64,000 bases of DNA. It comes from Aromatoleum bremense (GTDB lineage: Bacteria; Pseudomonadota; Gammaproteobacteria; Burkholderiales; Rhodocyclaceae). Of the stretch, positions 34,353-42,575 are shown piece by piece. The stretch lies in contig NZ_CP059467.1 of the NCBI RefSeq assembly GCF_017894365.1, forward strand, positions 1,426,001-1,490,000. Reading direction: 5' to 3'. The translations under genes and the position numbers were made by a program. How positions within the stretch are numbered: position 1 is the first letter of the stretch; the number at the start of each line of letters is the position of its first letter. The notes beneath the pieces were generated by a model that was not told the DNA's origin, did not search any database, and saw nothing but the letters and a program-made list of their open reading frames with translations.

Positions 34353-35627
34353 ATGAACGGACTGCACCTGATTGCCGACCTGTATCGCTGCGGCGCCACC
34401 GCCGCGGCGCTGACCGAGCGCGAAGCGCTCGAAACCCTGTGCGTGACGCAATGCCGGGAAGCCGGGCTGACCCCGCTCGGCTCCTATTTCTATCAGTTTC
34501 GCGACGAAAGCGGAGCAGCCGCCGGCGTGACCGGGACCGTCGTGCTGGCCGAATCCCATTTGGCGATCCACACCTGGCCGGAGTCGGGCGGCGTCACGCT
34601 CGACGTATACGTCTGCAACTTCTCGCGCGATAACGGCGATCGTGCGCGCGTGGTCTATCGCGCAGTCATCGACGCCCTGCGGCCGGGCGAGATCGTCGCG
34701 CACGAGGTCGTGCGGGGCCGCCTGCCGGAGAAAGCCGCAGCCACCGGCCCGCTGCCGCTCCCCGCTGTCGATGGCGTGATTTTCGAGCAGCTCAACGAGG
34801 ACGCCGGCTATTTCACGCGCGGCGGAACGCTGATCGAGAAGGGCCGCTCCCGCTACCAGGAGTACGAGGTCTGGGAAACCCCGCAGTTCGGCCGCCTGTT
34901 CCGGCTCGACGGCTGCTTCATGACGTCCGAGCGCGACGAGTTCCATTATCACGAGAACCTGATCCAGGTGCCGTGCATCGCCCATCCCGCTCCGGCCCGG
35001 GCGCTGATCCTCGGCGGCGGCGACGGCGGGTCGGCCGAGGAGCTGCTGAAGCAGCCGACGATAGTGAAAATCGTCATCGCCGAACTCGACGAGAAAGTGA
35101 TCGAGATCGCGCGCCGGCACCTGCAGGCCGTCCATCGCGGCGCCCTCGACGACCCGCGCGTCGAACTGCGCATCGGCGACGGCTTCCGTTATGTCATGAA
35201 GGAAGCCCCGGTCGCCGCCGAGCGCTTCGACCTGATCGTGCTCGACCTGACCGACCCCGTCGGTCCGGCCGAAGCGCTGTACTCGGAAGATTTCTTCCGC
35301 GGCTGCCGCGCACTGCTCGCACCAGGCGGCGCGATCAGCCTGCACATCGGTGCACCGATGTTCCAGCCGGAGCGTCTGCGAACGCTCGTCGCCAGGCTGC
35401 GCCAGGTGTTCGCCATCGTCCGCCCGTATTTCCTCTACGTCCCGCTGTACGGCACACTGTGGGGTTTCGCGACCGCCTCCGACACGCTCGACCCGGCCGC
35501 GCTGAACGCCAAAGAAGTCGACCGCCGCCTCGCGGAACGGCGAATTGGCGCCTTGCAGCACTACAACGGTGCGGTTCACTGCGCCCAGTTCGCGCTGCCG
35601 AACCACCTGCGCGCGCTGCTGGGCTGA
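34353..35627 (+). CDS. S-adenosylmethionine decarboxylase-spermidine synthase fusion
   Basis: A 424-residue fusion of SpeD and SpeE. The N-terminal domain (about 1-125) is bacterial AdoMet decarboxylase with LAESHLAIHTWPE; Ser 68 would become the pyruvoyl group after self-cleavage, and His 73 is conserved. The C-terminal domain (about 135-424) is an aminopropyltransferase with ALILGGGDGGSAEELLK at about 217-233, ELDEKVIEIA and LDLTDPVGPAEALYSEDF. Decarboxylated SAM produced by the first domain is the donor for the second. Internal processing at Ser 68 would split off a 67-residue beta chain and leave the alpha chain fused to SpeE. Confidence 0.93.
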   Translation: MNGLHLIADLYRCGATAAALTEREALETLCVTQCREAGLTPLGSYFYQFRDESGAAAGVTGTVVLAESHLAIHTWPESGGVTLDVYVCNFSRDNGDRARVVYRAVIDALRPGEIVAHEVVRGRLPEKAAATGPLPLPAVDGVIFEQLNEDAGYFTRGGTLIEKGRSRYQEYEVWETPQFGRLFRLDGCFMTSERDEFHYHENLIQVPCIAHPAPARALILGGGDGGSAEELLKQPTIVKIVIAELDEKVIEIARRHLQAVHRGALDDPRVELRIGDGFRYVMKEAPVAAERFDLIVLDLTDPVGPAEALYSEDFFRGCRALLAPGGAISLHIGAPMFQPERLRTLVARLRQVFAIVRPYFLYVPLYGTLWGFATASDTLDPAALNAKEVDRRLAERRIGALQHYNGAVHCAQFALPNHLRALLG

Positions 35628-35986
35628 TCGCCGAGGATCATGCGATGGGACCAGTGGCCGTCGTGGCGGCAGAACCGGTCTTCGCGTTGCCGTCGGGCAA
35701 GCCGTTGAAATCGGCGAAGAGATCGGGCTGTGCGTCGGCGGCACCCAGCCCGCAGAAAACTTACAAGCCTGTGTAACTTTTTCCTGACTGATTTTGCCGC
35801 GCCTGCGTGGGCTGAGGCCCCGCATCCACAGAAGCAAACCCTTCACTTGTCACGCCCCCTGTTTGCCAGCCGGGGCACGCCTATTGCTCAGAATGGGGAG
35901 GAAACCGATGGGCGGTCGAAGCCGTCCACTTTCCGCCGGGGGGGTATCGGAACCCCGTTTGTTGTCGCCACCTGAGGAGACAGAAC
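35628..35986. other. Intergenic region with regulatory signals for the prion-like gene
   Basis: About 360 bp. It holds a sigma-54-type promoter (35874-35888) and ends with GAGGAG before the next start. The rest shows no gene. Confidence 0.5.
35874..35888 (+). promoter_or_regulatory. Sigma-54 type -24/-12 promoter
   Basis: GGCACGCCTATTGCT matches the consensus GGCACGNNNNTTGCW; the GG (35874-35875) and GC (35886-35887) are exactly 10 bp apart as required. It is about 100 bp upstream of the prion-like protein gene on the same strand. An activator binding site was not identified. Confidence 0.7.
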
Positions 35987-36985
35987 ATGAAATCGCAGCG
36001 CCAAAAAGGCCAGCGTAAGCAGGGCTACGGACAGCAGGATTACGAAGAAGAGGAATTCGGCCAGCAGGGCGGCCGCCAATCCCAGCAAGGGTTCGGTCAG
36101 CAGGGCTGGGGGCACCAGCAGCCGCAGCAGGGTTTCGGCCAGCAAGGGTACGGCCAGCATCAGCAGGGTTACGGGCAACAGGGCTATGGCCAGCAATATG
36201 ACCAAGGTTATGGCCACCAAGGCTACAGGCAGCAGCCACAGCAGGGTTTCGGACAGCAGGGCTGGGGCCAGCAACACGAACAGGGGTTCGGGCAGCAAGG
36301 CTACGGCCAGCAGGGCGGCTATGGCCAGCAGGGCTTCGGACAGCATCAACCACAGCAGGGTTTCGGACAGCAGGGCTGGGGCCAGCAGCACGAACAGGGA
36401 TTCGGGCAGCAAGGCAGCTTTGGTCAGCAAGGCGGCTACGGCCAGCAGGAGTGGGGCCAGCAACCGCAGCAGGGGATGATGGGCACGCAGACGTCGCAGA
36501 CGGGCCGCGGCTACGGCGGCATGCAAGCCTCGTGGGGTCAGTCCGAGCTGTCGCGCAGCCGCAAGGGGCCGAAGAACTATGCCCGGTCGGACGAGCGCAT
36601 CCGCGAGATGGTATGCGAGCGTCTGGTCGAGGACCCGGGGGTAGACGTGAGCGAGGTGAGCATCAACGTGAAGGACGGTTGCGTGGAATTGGAAGGCACC
36701 GTGCCGAGCCGCCAGATGCGTCATCGCATCGAGGACGTGGTCGATGAGTGCTGGGGCGTGCAGGACATCGAGAACCGCATCCGGGTGCAGCCGCAGTCGC
36801 AGTCGCAGTCGTGGTCCCAGCAATCGCAGTCCGGCCAGCAGCGCGGCCAGGAATCGCAGAAGGCGAGCGGCAGCGAACACGGCCAGAGCGGCTCCTCATC
36901 AGGCGGATTCTCCGGCATGTCCGGTTCCTCCAGCAGCAAGTCGGGCTCGAGCGAATCGAGCCGCGGCAAGAACAAGGAGGATTAG
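35987..36985 (+). CDS. Prion-like Gln/Gly/Tyr-rich protein with BON domain
   Basis: A 332-residue protein. Residues about 10-180 are a low-complexity domain made of units such as [10 protein letters not shown] and [10 protein letters not shown], poor in charged residues apart from the N-terminus, resembling FUS-type or yeast prion domains. Residues about 200-268 form a BON domain ([20 protein letters not shown] onward, ending ENRIRVQ). The C-terminus is Ser/Gln/Gly-rich ([15 protein letters not shown], then GSSSS-type runs). There is no signal peptide. ATG 35987 follows GAGGAG. By analogy the low-complexity part could drive phase separation or assembly while BON binds a partner; this is inference. 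Confidence 0.85.
   Translation: MKSQRQKGQRKQGYGQQDYEEEEFGQQGGRQSQQGFGQQGWGHQQPQQGFGQQGYGQHQQGYGQQGYGQQYDQGYGHQGYRQQPQQGFGQQGWGQQHEQGFGQQGYGQQGGYGQQGFGQHQPQQGFGQQGWGQQHEQGFGQQGSFGQQGGYGQQEWGQQPQQGMMGTQTSQTGRGYGGMQASWGQSELSRSRKGPKNYARSDERIREMVCERLVEDPGVDVSEVSINVKDGCVELEGTVPSRQMRHRIEDVVDECWGVQDIENRIRVQPQSQSQSWSQQSQSGQQRGQESQKASGSEHGQSGSSSGGFSGMSGSSSSKSGSSESSRGKNKED
36236..36415 (+). repeat. 114-bp period internal duplication in the prion-like gene
   Basis: The 66-bp segment 36236-36301 recurs at 36350-36415 with two differences. It encodes the unit [20 protein letters not shown]. This is a recent internal duplication within the low-complexity domain, a likely site of length variation between strains. 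Confidence 0.85.
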
Positions 36986-37020
36986 GATTCGACTCGATTC
37001 GACTCGACTCGACTCGACTC
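36986..37020 (+). repeat. Pentanucleotide tandem repeat
   Basis: Seven consecutive 5-bp units of GACTC or GATTC, starting just after the stop codon of the prion-like gene. A simple-sequence tract of this kind is prone to slippage. Confidence 0.9.
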
Positions 37021-37091
37021 GTCCCTGCCGTCCGCCCGCCTGTCGGGCGGCGAGAGGCCGGCCGCGCGATCGATTGTCCGGCCGGCCCCGC

Positions 37092-37901
37092 CTAGCTTTC
37101 GCCTTCGCGCTTTTCGCCGCGCGGCGCGCTGAGGCAGGTGTTCTGCCGCAACGCCTCCGCGGTGAGCTGGATGTTCTCCCAGTCCGGATCGGGCAGTGCG
37201 CCGAATGCCTCGCGCAGCCGTTGGCTCCAGAGCTTGCGGATCAGCGCGAAATAGGCGTTGTCCTCGCGGATGACGCAGTAATGGCCGACGCGCAGCGCGT
37301 CGCGCTGATAGACCAGCAGGTCGAGCGGCAGGCCCACCGAGAGGTTCGAGCGGATGCTCGAATCCATCGACACGAGCGCGCATTTCACCGCTTCGTCGAG
37401 CGACGTCGCGTGCGTGACGATCCGCACGATGATCGGCTTGCCGTACTTGGATTCGCCGATCTGGAAATACGGCGTCTCCTGCGTCGCCTCGGTGAAATTG
37501 CCGGCGGCATAGAGCTGGAACAGGCGCGGCTCCTCGCCCCGGATCTGGCCCCCGAGCAGCAGCCCGGCCGAAAAATCGACGCCGAATTCCTTCAGCGATT
37601 CGGCATCACGCGCGTGGACTTCGCGCAGGCAGTCGCCGACATGCTTGGCCGCCTCGAACATTGTCGGGACGTTGCACAGGTTCCTCCCCCCGCCCGATTC
37701 GATCCGTTCGCGCAGCGTGTTGACGACGGACTGGCTGATCGACAGATTGCCCGCCGTCATCAGCACCAGCACCCGTTCGCCGTGGCGCTCGAAGAAATGC
37801 ATCTTGCGGAAAGTGTTGATGTGATCGACGCCGGCATAGGTACGGGAGTCGGACAGGAAGACGAGACCTGCGTCCAGACGCATGGCGACACAATATGTCA
37901 T
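37092..37901 (-). CDS. Proteasome-type protease Anbu
   Basis: A 269-residue member of the Anbu (ancestral beta subunit) family in the Ntn-hydrolase fold. It begins MTYCVAMRLDAGLVFLSDSR; the Thr at position 2 becomes the N-terminal nucleophile after Met removal. FLSDSRTYAGVDHI and VLMTAGNLSISQSVV (with the conserved TAGNL) match the family. The C-terminus is charged. It stands alone, convergent with the prion-like gene; the usual partner genes of Anbu clusters (alpha-E, transglutaminase-like, ATP-grasp proteins) are not beside it. Confidence 0.9.
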   Translation of the reverse strand: MTYCVAMRLDAGLVFLSDSRTYAGVDHINTFRKMHFFERHGERVLVLMTAGNLSISQSVVNTLRERIESGGGRNLCNVPTMFEAAKHVGDCLREVHARDAESLKEFGVDFSAGLLLGGQIRGEEPRLFQLYAAGNFTEATQETPYFQIGESKYGKPIIVRIVTHATSLDEAVKCALVSMDSSIRSNLSVGLPLDLLVYQRDALRVGHYCVIREDNAYFALIRKLWSQRLREAFGALPDPDWENIQLTAEALRQNTCLSAPRGEKREGES

Positions 37902-38080
37902 GAGCCCCCCGGGTGCGAGCGAAGGAATCCCGCGGGGCTACCCGCGGCCGCCGGTGTCACGTCGGAATTCCCCCGGGTTAACGGATTACATCGGGCACAG
38001 CACGCAAAACTGTTCGGTTAGACCGGGCCAGCGGCGTTTTGTGCTGTGCCCGGGCTCATGTCCGAAGCAAGACCGGCTCC

Positions 38081-40378
38081 CTACCCGCGCCGCAGATTCG
38101 TCTCGTACTGGCTGCGCGCGGACAGATACTGCTTCGGCCATGCGACGTCGCCGAAGCCGATCTTCGCCGCTTCATGCAGTGTCCAGGCCGGGTCGGCGAG
38201 GTGCGGGCGCGCGATCGCGCACAGATCCGCGCGGCCTGCGGCGATGATGCTGTTCGCGTGATCGGCCTCGTAGAGCGCGCCGACGGCGACCGTCGGGATG
38301 CCGGCTTCGTTGCGGATGCGGTCGGCGAACGGCGTCTGGTACATGCGTCCATAGACCGGCCGGTCGCCTTTCCACACCTGGCCGGACGAGCAGTCGACGA
38401 GGTCGGCGCCGGCGTCCCTGAAGAGACGCGCGAACTCGACCGCGTCGTCGCCGGTGTTGCCGCCGGGGAACCAGTCGTGGCACGACAGGCGCACCGACAT
38501 CGGGCGGTCCTGCGGCCACACTGCGCGCATCGCGCGGAACACTTCGAGCGGGAAGCGCGCGCGGTTTTCGTGTCCGCCGCCGAATTCGTCGCTGCGCCGG
38601 TTCGTCAGCGGCGACAGGAAGCTCGACAGCAGGTAGCCGTGCGCGCAGTGCAGCTCGAGGATGTCGAAGCCTGCCTCGGCGGCCATCTTCGTCGCGCGGA
38701 CGAAGTCGTCGCGCACGCGCTCCATGTCGTCGCGCGTCATCTCGCGCGGCACCTGCGAATGCGGCAGGTACGGCAGCGGCGACGCGGACATCAGCGGCCA
38801 GCCGCCGGCTTCGAGCGGTTCGTCGATGCCTTCCCACGCGAGCTTCGTCGCGCCCTTGCGCCCGGCGTGGCCGAGCTGCATGCCCATTTTCGCGCCCGAA
38901 TTCGCGTGGACGAAATCGACGACGCGCTTCCATGCATTGACGTGCTCGGGCTTGTACATCCCCGCGCAGCCCGGCGTGATGCGCGCGTCGGGCGACACGC
39001 AGGCCATCTCGGTATACAGCAGCCCGGCGCCGCCGAGCGCGCGCGAGCCGAAATGCACGAGGTGGAAGTCGTTCGCGCTGCCGTCGTCGGCCGAGTACAT
39101 CGCCATCGGCGACACCACGACGCGGTTCGCAAGCGTCAGGCCGCGCAGCGTGAAGGGCGTGAACATCGGCGGCGGCGCCTCGCCGGCCTGCACTGGCAGG
39201 CCGGCGCTGCGGGCGAACCAGCGCTCGTAGCCTTCGAGCCAAGCCGCGTCGCGCAGGCGCAGGTTCTCGTGCGAGATGCGCTGCGAGCGCGTCAGCATCG
39301 AATACATGAACTGCTCGGGTTCGAGCGTATCGCAGTAGCGCGCATCGCAGACCTCGAACCATTCCATCGCGTTCCACGCGGCGTTCTGCAGCCGCAGCAC
39401 GTCGATGTTGCGCGCCGCCTGGTAGCGCGCGAGCACCGCCGGGAGGTGGTCCGGCGTGTCGCCTTCGTCACGGAACAGCCTTGTGAGCTCGATCGCGTCC
39501 TCGATCGCGAGCTTGGTGCCCGAGCCGATCGCGAAATGCGCGGTATGCACCGCGTCGCCCATCAGCACGACGTGGCTCCTGCCGTTGTCGTGGTGCCACT
39601 GCTCGCACTTGACGCGCTGGAAGTTCAGCCACGCCGAGCCGCGCAGGTGGCGCGCGTTCGTCATCAGCGGATGACCGTCGAGATGTTTCGCGAACAGCTT
39701 CTCGCAGAACGCGATCGACTGCTCCGGGTCAGCGCGGTCGAGCCCGTGCGCTTTCCAGACGTGCTCGGGACATTCGACGATGAAAGTCGTCGTGGTGTCG
39801 TCGAACTTGTAGACGTGCGCCTGGAACCAGCCGTGCGCGGTCTTCTCGAACAGAAAGGTGAAGGCGTCGAAGAGCTTGTTCGTGCCGAGCCAGATGTAGC
39901 GGTTCGGCCGCGTGACGATGTCCGGCCTGAAGACTTCCGCATACTTGTTGCGGATGCGCGAGTTGATGCCGTCGGAGGCGATGATGAGGTCGGCGTCGGG
40001 AAACTCGCTGTCCGACTCGACGTCGCGGTCGAACACCAACTCGACGCCGAGTTCCTCGCAGCGCGCCTGCAGGATGTTGAGCATCTTCTTGCGCCCGATG
40101 CCGACGAAACCGTGGCCGCCGCTGCGGATCGTGCGGCCCTTGAAATGCAGCTCGATGTCGTCCCAGTGGTTGAACGCGACGCGGATCGCGTCGGCCGTCA
40201 CCGGGTCCCATTCGCACATGTTGTCCATCGTCGCATCCGAGAACACGACACCCCAGCCGAACGTGTCGTACGGCCGGTTGCGCTCGACGACGGCGATCTC
40301 GTGCGCCGGGTTCAGCTTCTTCATCAGGATCGCGAAATACAGCCCCGCGGGTCCGCCGCCGATACACACGATGCGCAT
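38081..40378 (-). CDS. Bifunctional FAD monooxygenase/old yellow enzyme (2-aminobenzoyl-CoA monooxygenase/reductase or salicylyl-CoA 5-hydroxylase type)
   Basis: A 765-residue fusion. N-terminal flavin monooxygenase (about 1-390): [20 protein letters not shown] (Rossmann), [12 protein letters not shown], and [23 protein letters not shown]-terminal old-yellow-enzyme domain (about 400-765): [48 protein letters not shown], and [16 protein letters not shown]. This architecture is that of 2-aminobenzoyl-CoA monooxygenase/reductase and of salicylyl-CoA 5-hydroxylase/oxidoreductase; I cannot separate the two by sequence alone. ATG 40378 (MRIVCIGG) is chosen over an upstream open frame. No CoA ligase gene is adjacent, so it is an isolated gene here. 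Confidence 0.9.
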   Translation of the reverse strand: MRIVCIGGGPAGLYFAILMKKLNPAHEIAVVERNRPYDTFGWGVVFSDATMDNMCEWDPVTADAIRVAFNHWDDIELHFKGRTIRSGGHGFVGIGRKKMLNILQARCEELGVELVFDRDVESDSEFPDADLIIASDGINSRIRNKYAEVFRPDIVTRPNRYIWLGTNKLFDAFTFLFEKTAHGWFQAHVYKFDDTTTTFIVECPEHVWKAHGLDRADPEQSIAFCEKLFAKHLDGHPLMTNARHLRGSAWLNFQRVKCEQWHHDNGRSHVVLMGDAVHTAHFAIGSGTKLAIEDAIELTRLFRDEGDTPDHLPAVLARYQAARNIDVLRLQNAAWNAMEWFEVCDARYCDTLEPEQFMYSMLTRSQRISHENLRLRDAAWLEGYERWFARSAGLPVQAGEAPPPMFTPFTLRGLTLANRVVVSPMAMYSADDGSANDFHLVHFGSRALGGAGLLYTEMACVSPDARITPGCAGMYKPEHVNAWKRVVDFVHANSGAKMGMQLGHAGRKGATKLAWEGIDEPLEAGGWPLMSASPLPYLPHSQVPREMTRDDMERVRDDFVRATKMAAEAGFDILELHCAHGYLLSSFLSPLTNRRSDEFGGGHENRARFPLEVFRAMRAVWPQDRPMSVRLSCHDWFPGGNTGDDAVEFARLFRDAGADLVDCSSGQVWKGDRPVYGRMYQTPFADRIRNEAGIPTVAVGALYEADHANSIIAAGRADLCAIARPHLADPAWTLHEAAKIGFGDVAWPKQYLSARSQYETNLRRG

Positions 40379-40754
40379 GTCAGGTCTCCTTCGTTCGTTA
40401 CGCTTGCGAACGCGAGGCTGGCGCCGTCCCTGCAGGGTCCGGCCGAGCCGCGCCACAGCGACAATTTGCCGCACGCCGGCAGGTGGCGCGCCCCCTTTCA
40501 CGGGGGGGCGGGCCGATGGGGAATGGCGGGGGAATAGCGTTGTTCCGCTCGACAGCGGGAGCTGTCCTGTACAAAGATTCGCCTTCTGCATGGAATACGC
40601 CGATCCACACACATCGCATATTTCTTCCCGTCTGCCGGCCGCGGGTTCGCTGCCTCGCGGCCCGGGCCCAGCTGACAAAAATGTAATCTCCCCGTCAGCC
40701 TCCGGTCGGTATTACGACCTCATACTTCATTCCACCCGCCGAAACACAGGATCC
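40379..40754. other. Divergent intergenic region ahead of the metal-resistance operon
   Basis: About 375 bp between the fused monooxygenase gene and the CusF-like gene. It contains the copper-type regulatory box at 40679-40699. Nothing else recognised. Confidence 0.5.
40679..40699 (+). promoter_or_regulatory. Putative metal-response regulator box 1
   Basis: AATGTAATCTCCCCGTCAG matches boxes at 54047-54067 and, on the minus strand, 59320-59300. The two top-strand sites agree over a longer stretch (TGAC before it and GCCTCC after it). ATGTAAT plus GTCAG half-sites resemble those bound by CzcR/CopR-type OmpR-family regulators. It lies about 55 bp before the CusF-like start. Confidence 0.6.
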
Positions 40755-41114
40755 ATGATGCTCATCACCCGCCCTCTCGCCACGTTCGCCCTCCTCGCCA
40801 CGCTCGCCGCTGCCGGTCCGGCCTTTGCCATGAACGGGCACGGACACGATGCCGCTCACGGTGCCGCGATGCCCGTCGCCGACGCAAAAGCTTCGTTGTC
40901 GGAAGGCACCGTCAAGAAAGTCGACAAGGGGACCGGCAAGATCACCATCAGCCACGGCCCGCTCGAGAACCTGGGCATGCCGCCGATGACGATGACCTTT
41001 CGCGCGACCGACCCGTCGATGCTCGACGCGGTCAGGGAGGGCGACAGGATCCGCTTCGCCGCGCAGCGCGTCGATGGGGTGTTCACGGTGACGAAGCTGG
41101 AAATCGCGAAATAA
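40755..41114 (+). CDS. CusF-like periplasmic copper-binding protein
   Basis: A 119-residue protein with a signal peptide (MMLITRPLATFALLATLAAA, cleaved near AFA) and a His-rich start of the mature part (MNGHGHDAAHG). The CusF fold signature is KITISHGPLENLGMPPMTMT. His and the two Met of MTM are kept, but the Trp that packs on Cu(I) in Escherichia coli CusF is Met here (LGMPPM versus LKWPAM). It would chaperone Cu(I) or Ag(I) to the efflux pump encoded next. First gene of the operon. Confidence 0.88.
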   Translation: MMLITRPLATFALLATLAAAGPAFAMNGHGHDAAHGAAMPVADAKASLSEGTVKKVDKGTGKITISHGPLENLGMPPMTMTFRATDPSMLDAVREGDRIRFAAQRVDGVFTVTKLEIAK

Positions 41115-41270
41115 GGGCCAAATAAGGGCGAAGAAATAACGGCGAAACAGGCGTGACGCCGCCGGAGCCGGACGGCGTTGCGGCTGCGGCTCGCGCGACC
41201 CGCCGTTTCGCCTTCGGGCACCTTTCCCGCCCACAGACCCCGGCCACCCCCACCCCTTTCCGGACATCCG

Positions 41271-42575
41271 ATGAAACCGCTTATCGCCGGCCTGCGTTCC
41301 CTGCGTCTGGCCGCGAGCGTCGCCGTGCTCGCGGCGAGCGCCTTCGGCCACGCGCAGGACACCACACTGCCCTCCGCCGCCGCGGCTCCCCTCGGCGCCG
41401 ACCTCCCCGGCCTGATCGAATACGCCCGCGTGAACAACCCGGCCTTCGCCGTCGACCGCGCCGAAGCGGCTGCCGCCCGCGAACGTGTCGAGCCCGCCGG
41501 CGCGCTGCCCGATCCGAGCTTCCAGGTCGAGCTGATGGACTTCACGAACCGCATGCGCGGCGGCCCGACGACGCTCGTGCCGGGCGAAGTCGGCGAAACG
41601 CGCTACCGCGTCATCCAGCCGCTGCCGGCGTGGGGGAAACGCGAGCTCGCCGAGCGCGCGGCGGGAGCCCGCGCGGACCAGGCAGAGGCGGCCCGCGACG
41701 CGGCGTGGGCGAACATGGCCGCCGAGATCAAGGCGGCGTGGCTGCGCTATTACGCCGCCGACCGCGAGGCGGGGCTCAATCGCGACGCGCTGGCGCTGCT
41801 GCAGAGCCTCGAGGAGATCACGCTGTCGCGCTACCGCCTCGGCCTGCTGCCGCAGCAGGCGGTGCTGCGCGCGCAGCGCGAGATCACCTCGCAGCGGCTC
41901 GCGCTCGTCGGCGTCGAACAGCGTCGCCGCGGCACGGCGTCGGCACTGAACGCGCTGCTCGGCCGCGCACCCGGCAGCGCCCTCGCCGCGCCGCAGGAAC
42001 CGCCGCCGCTGCCGCAGGCGGTCGCCCTCGCGCAGCTCGTCGAACGCACGCGCGCGACCCATCCGGCGATCGCCGCCGAAGCGCGCGGCATCGACGCGGC
42101 ACGCTTCGAACGCGACCGCACGTGGCGCGACCGCTACCCGGACTTCAGCGTCGGGCTGACGAACAACCGCCCGCGCGGCGGCGAAGGTTCGTGGGACGTG
42201 ATGTTCGAAGTCATGATCCCGCTGCAGCAGTCGGCGCGGCGCGCCCGCGAGCGCGAGGCGGCGCTGATGGTCACCGCCGCCGACCAGAGGCGCGCTGCGG
42301 CCGAAGCGCGGCTCCTCGGCGAGCTCGGCAGCGCGTACGCCGCGTTCACCAGCGGCCACGAGACGCTGCAGCTCCTGCGCGGCACGCTGACGCCGCAGGC
42401 CGAAGCGACGCGCGACGCGACCCGTGCCGCGTTCTCGACGGGGCGCGTCGACTTCGACACCGTGCTCGAAGCCGAGCGCCAGCTCGTCGATACGCGCATG
42501 GCGCTGCTGCAAGCCGACGTGGACACCCGCCTGGCGCTCGCCGAAATCGAAAAACTTGCAGGAGAACAGCCGTGA
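41271..42575 (+). CDS. TolC-family outer membrane efflux protein (CusC/CzcC-like)
   Basis: A 434-residue outer membrane component of an RND pump, starting at ATG 41271 with a signal peptide (MKPLIAGLRSLRLAASVAVL, then AASAFGHA). Two repeated outer-membrane-efflux domains with long helices follow (for example EITLSRYRLGLLPQQAVLRA and VDFDTVLEAERQLVDTRMAL). It is followed by the adaptor gene with a 4-bp overlap. Confidence 0.9.
   Translation: MKPLIAGLRSLRLAASVAVLAASAFGHAQDTTLPSAAAAPLGADLPGLIEYARVNNPAFAVDRAEAAAARERVEPAGALPDPSFQVELMDFTNRMRGGPTTLVPGEVGETRYRVIQPLPAWGKRELAERAAGARADQAEAARDAAWANMAAEIKAAWLRYYAADREAGLNRDALALLQSLEEITLSRYRLGLLPQQAVLRAQREITSQRLALVGVEQRRRGTASALNALLGRAPGSALAAPQEPPPLPQAVALAQLVERTRATHPAIAAEARGIDAARFERDRTWRDRYPDFSVGLTNNRPRGGEGSWDVMFEVMIPLQQSARRAREREAALMVTAADQRRAAAEARLLGELGSAYAAFTSGHETLQLLRGTLTPQAEATRDATRAAFSTGRVDFDTVLEAERQLVDTRMALLQADVDTRLALAEIEKLAGEQP

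Noticed and set aside
36986..37020. CRISPR array
   Set aside because: The repeat unit is 5 bp without spacers; it is a simple tandem repeat. No CRISPR-like array was seen anywhere in the window.
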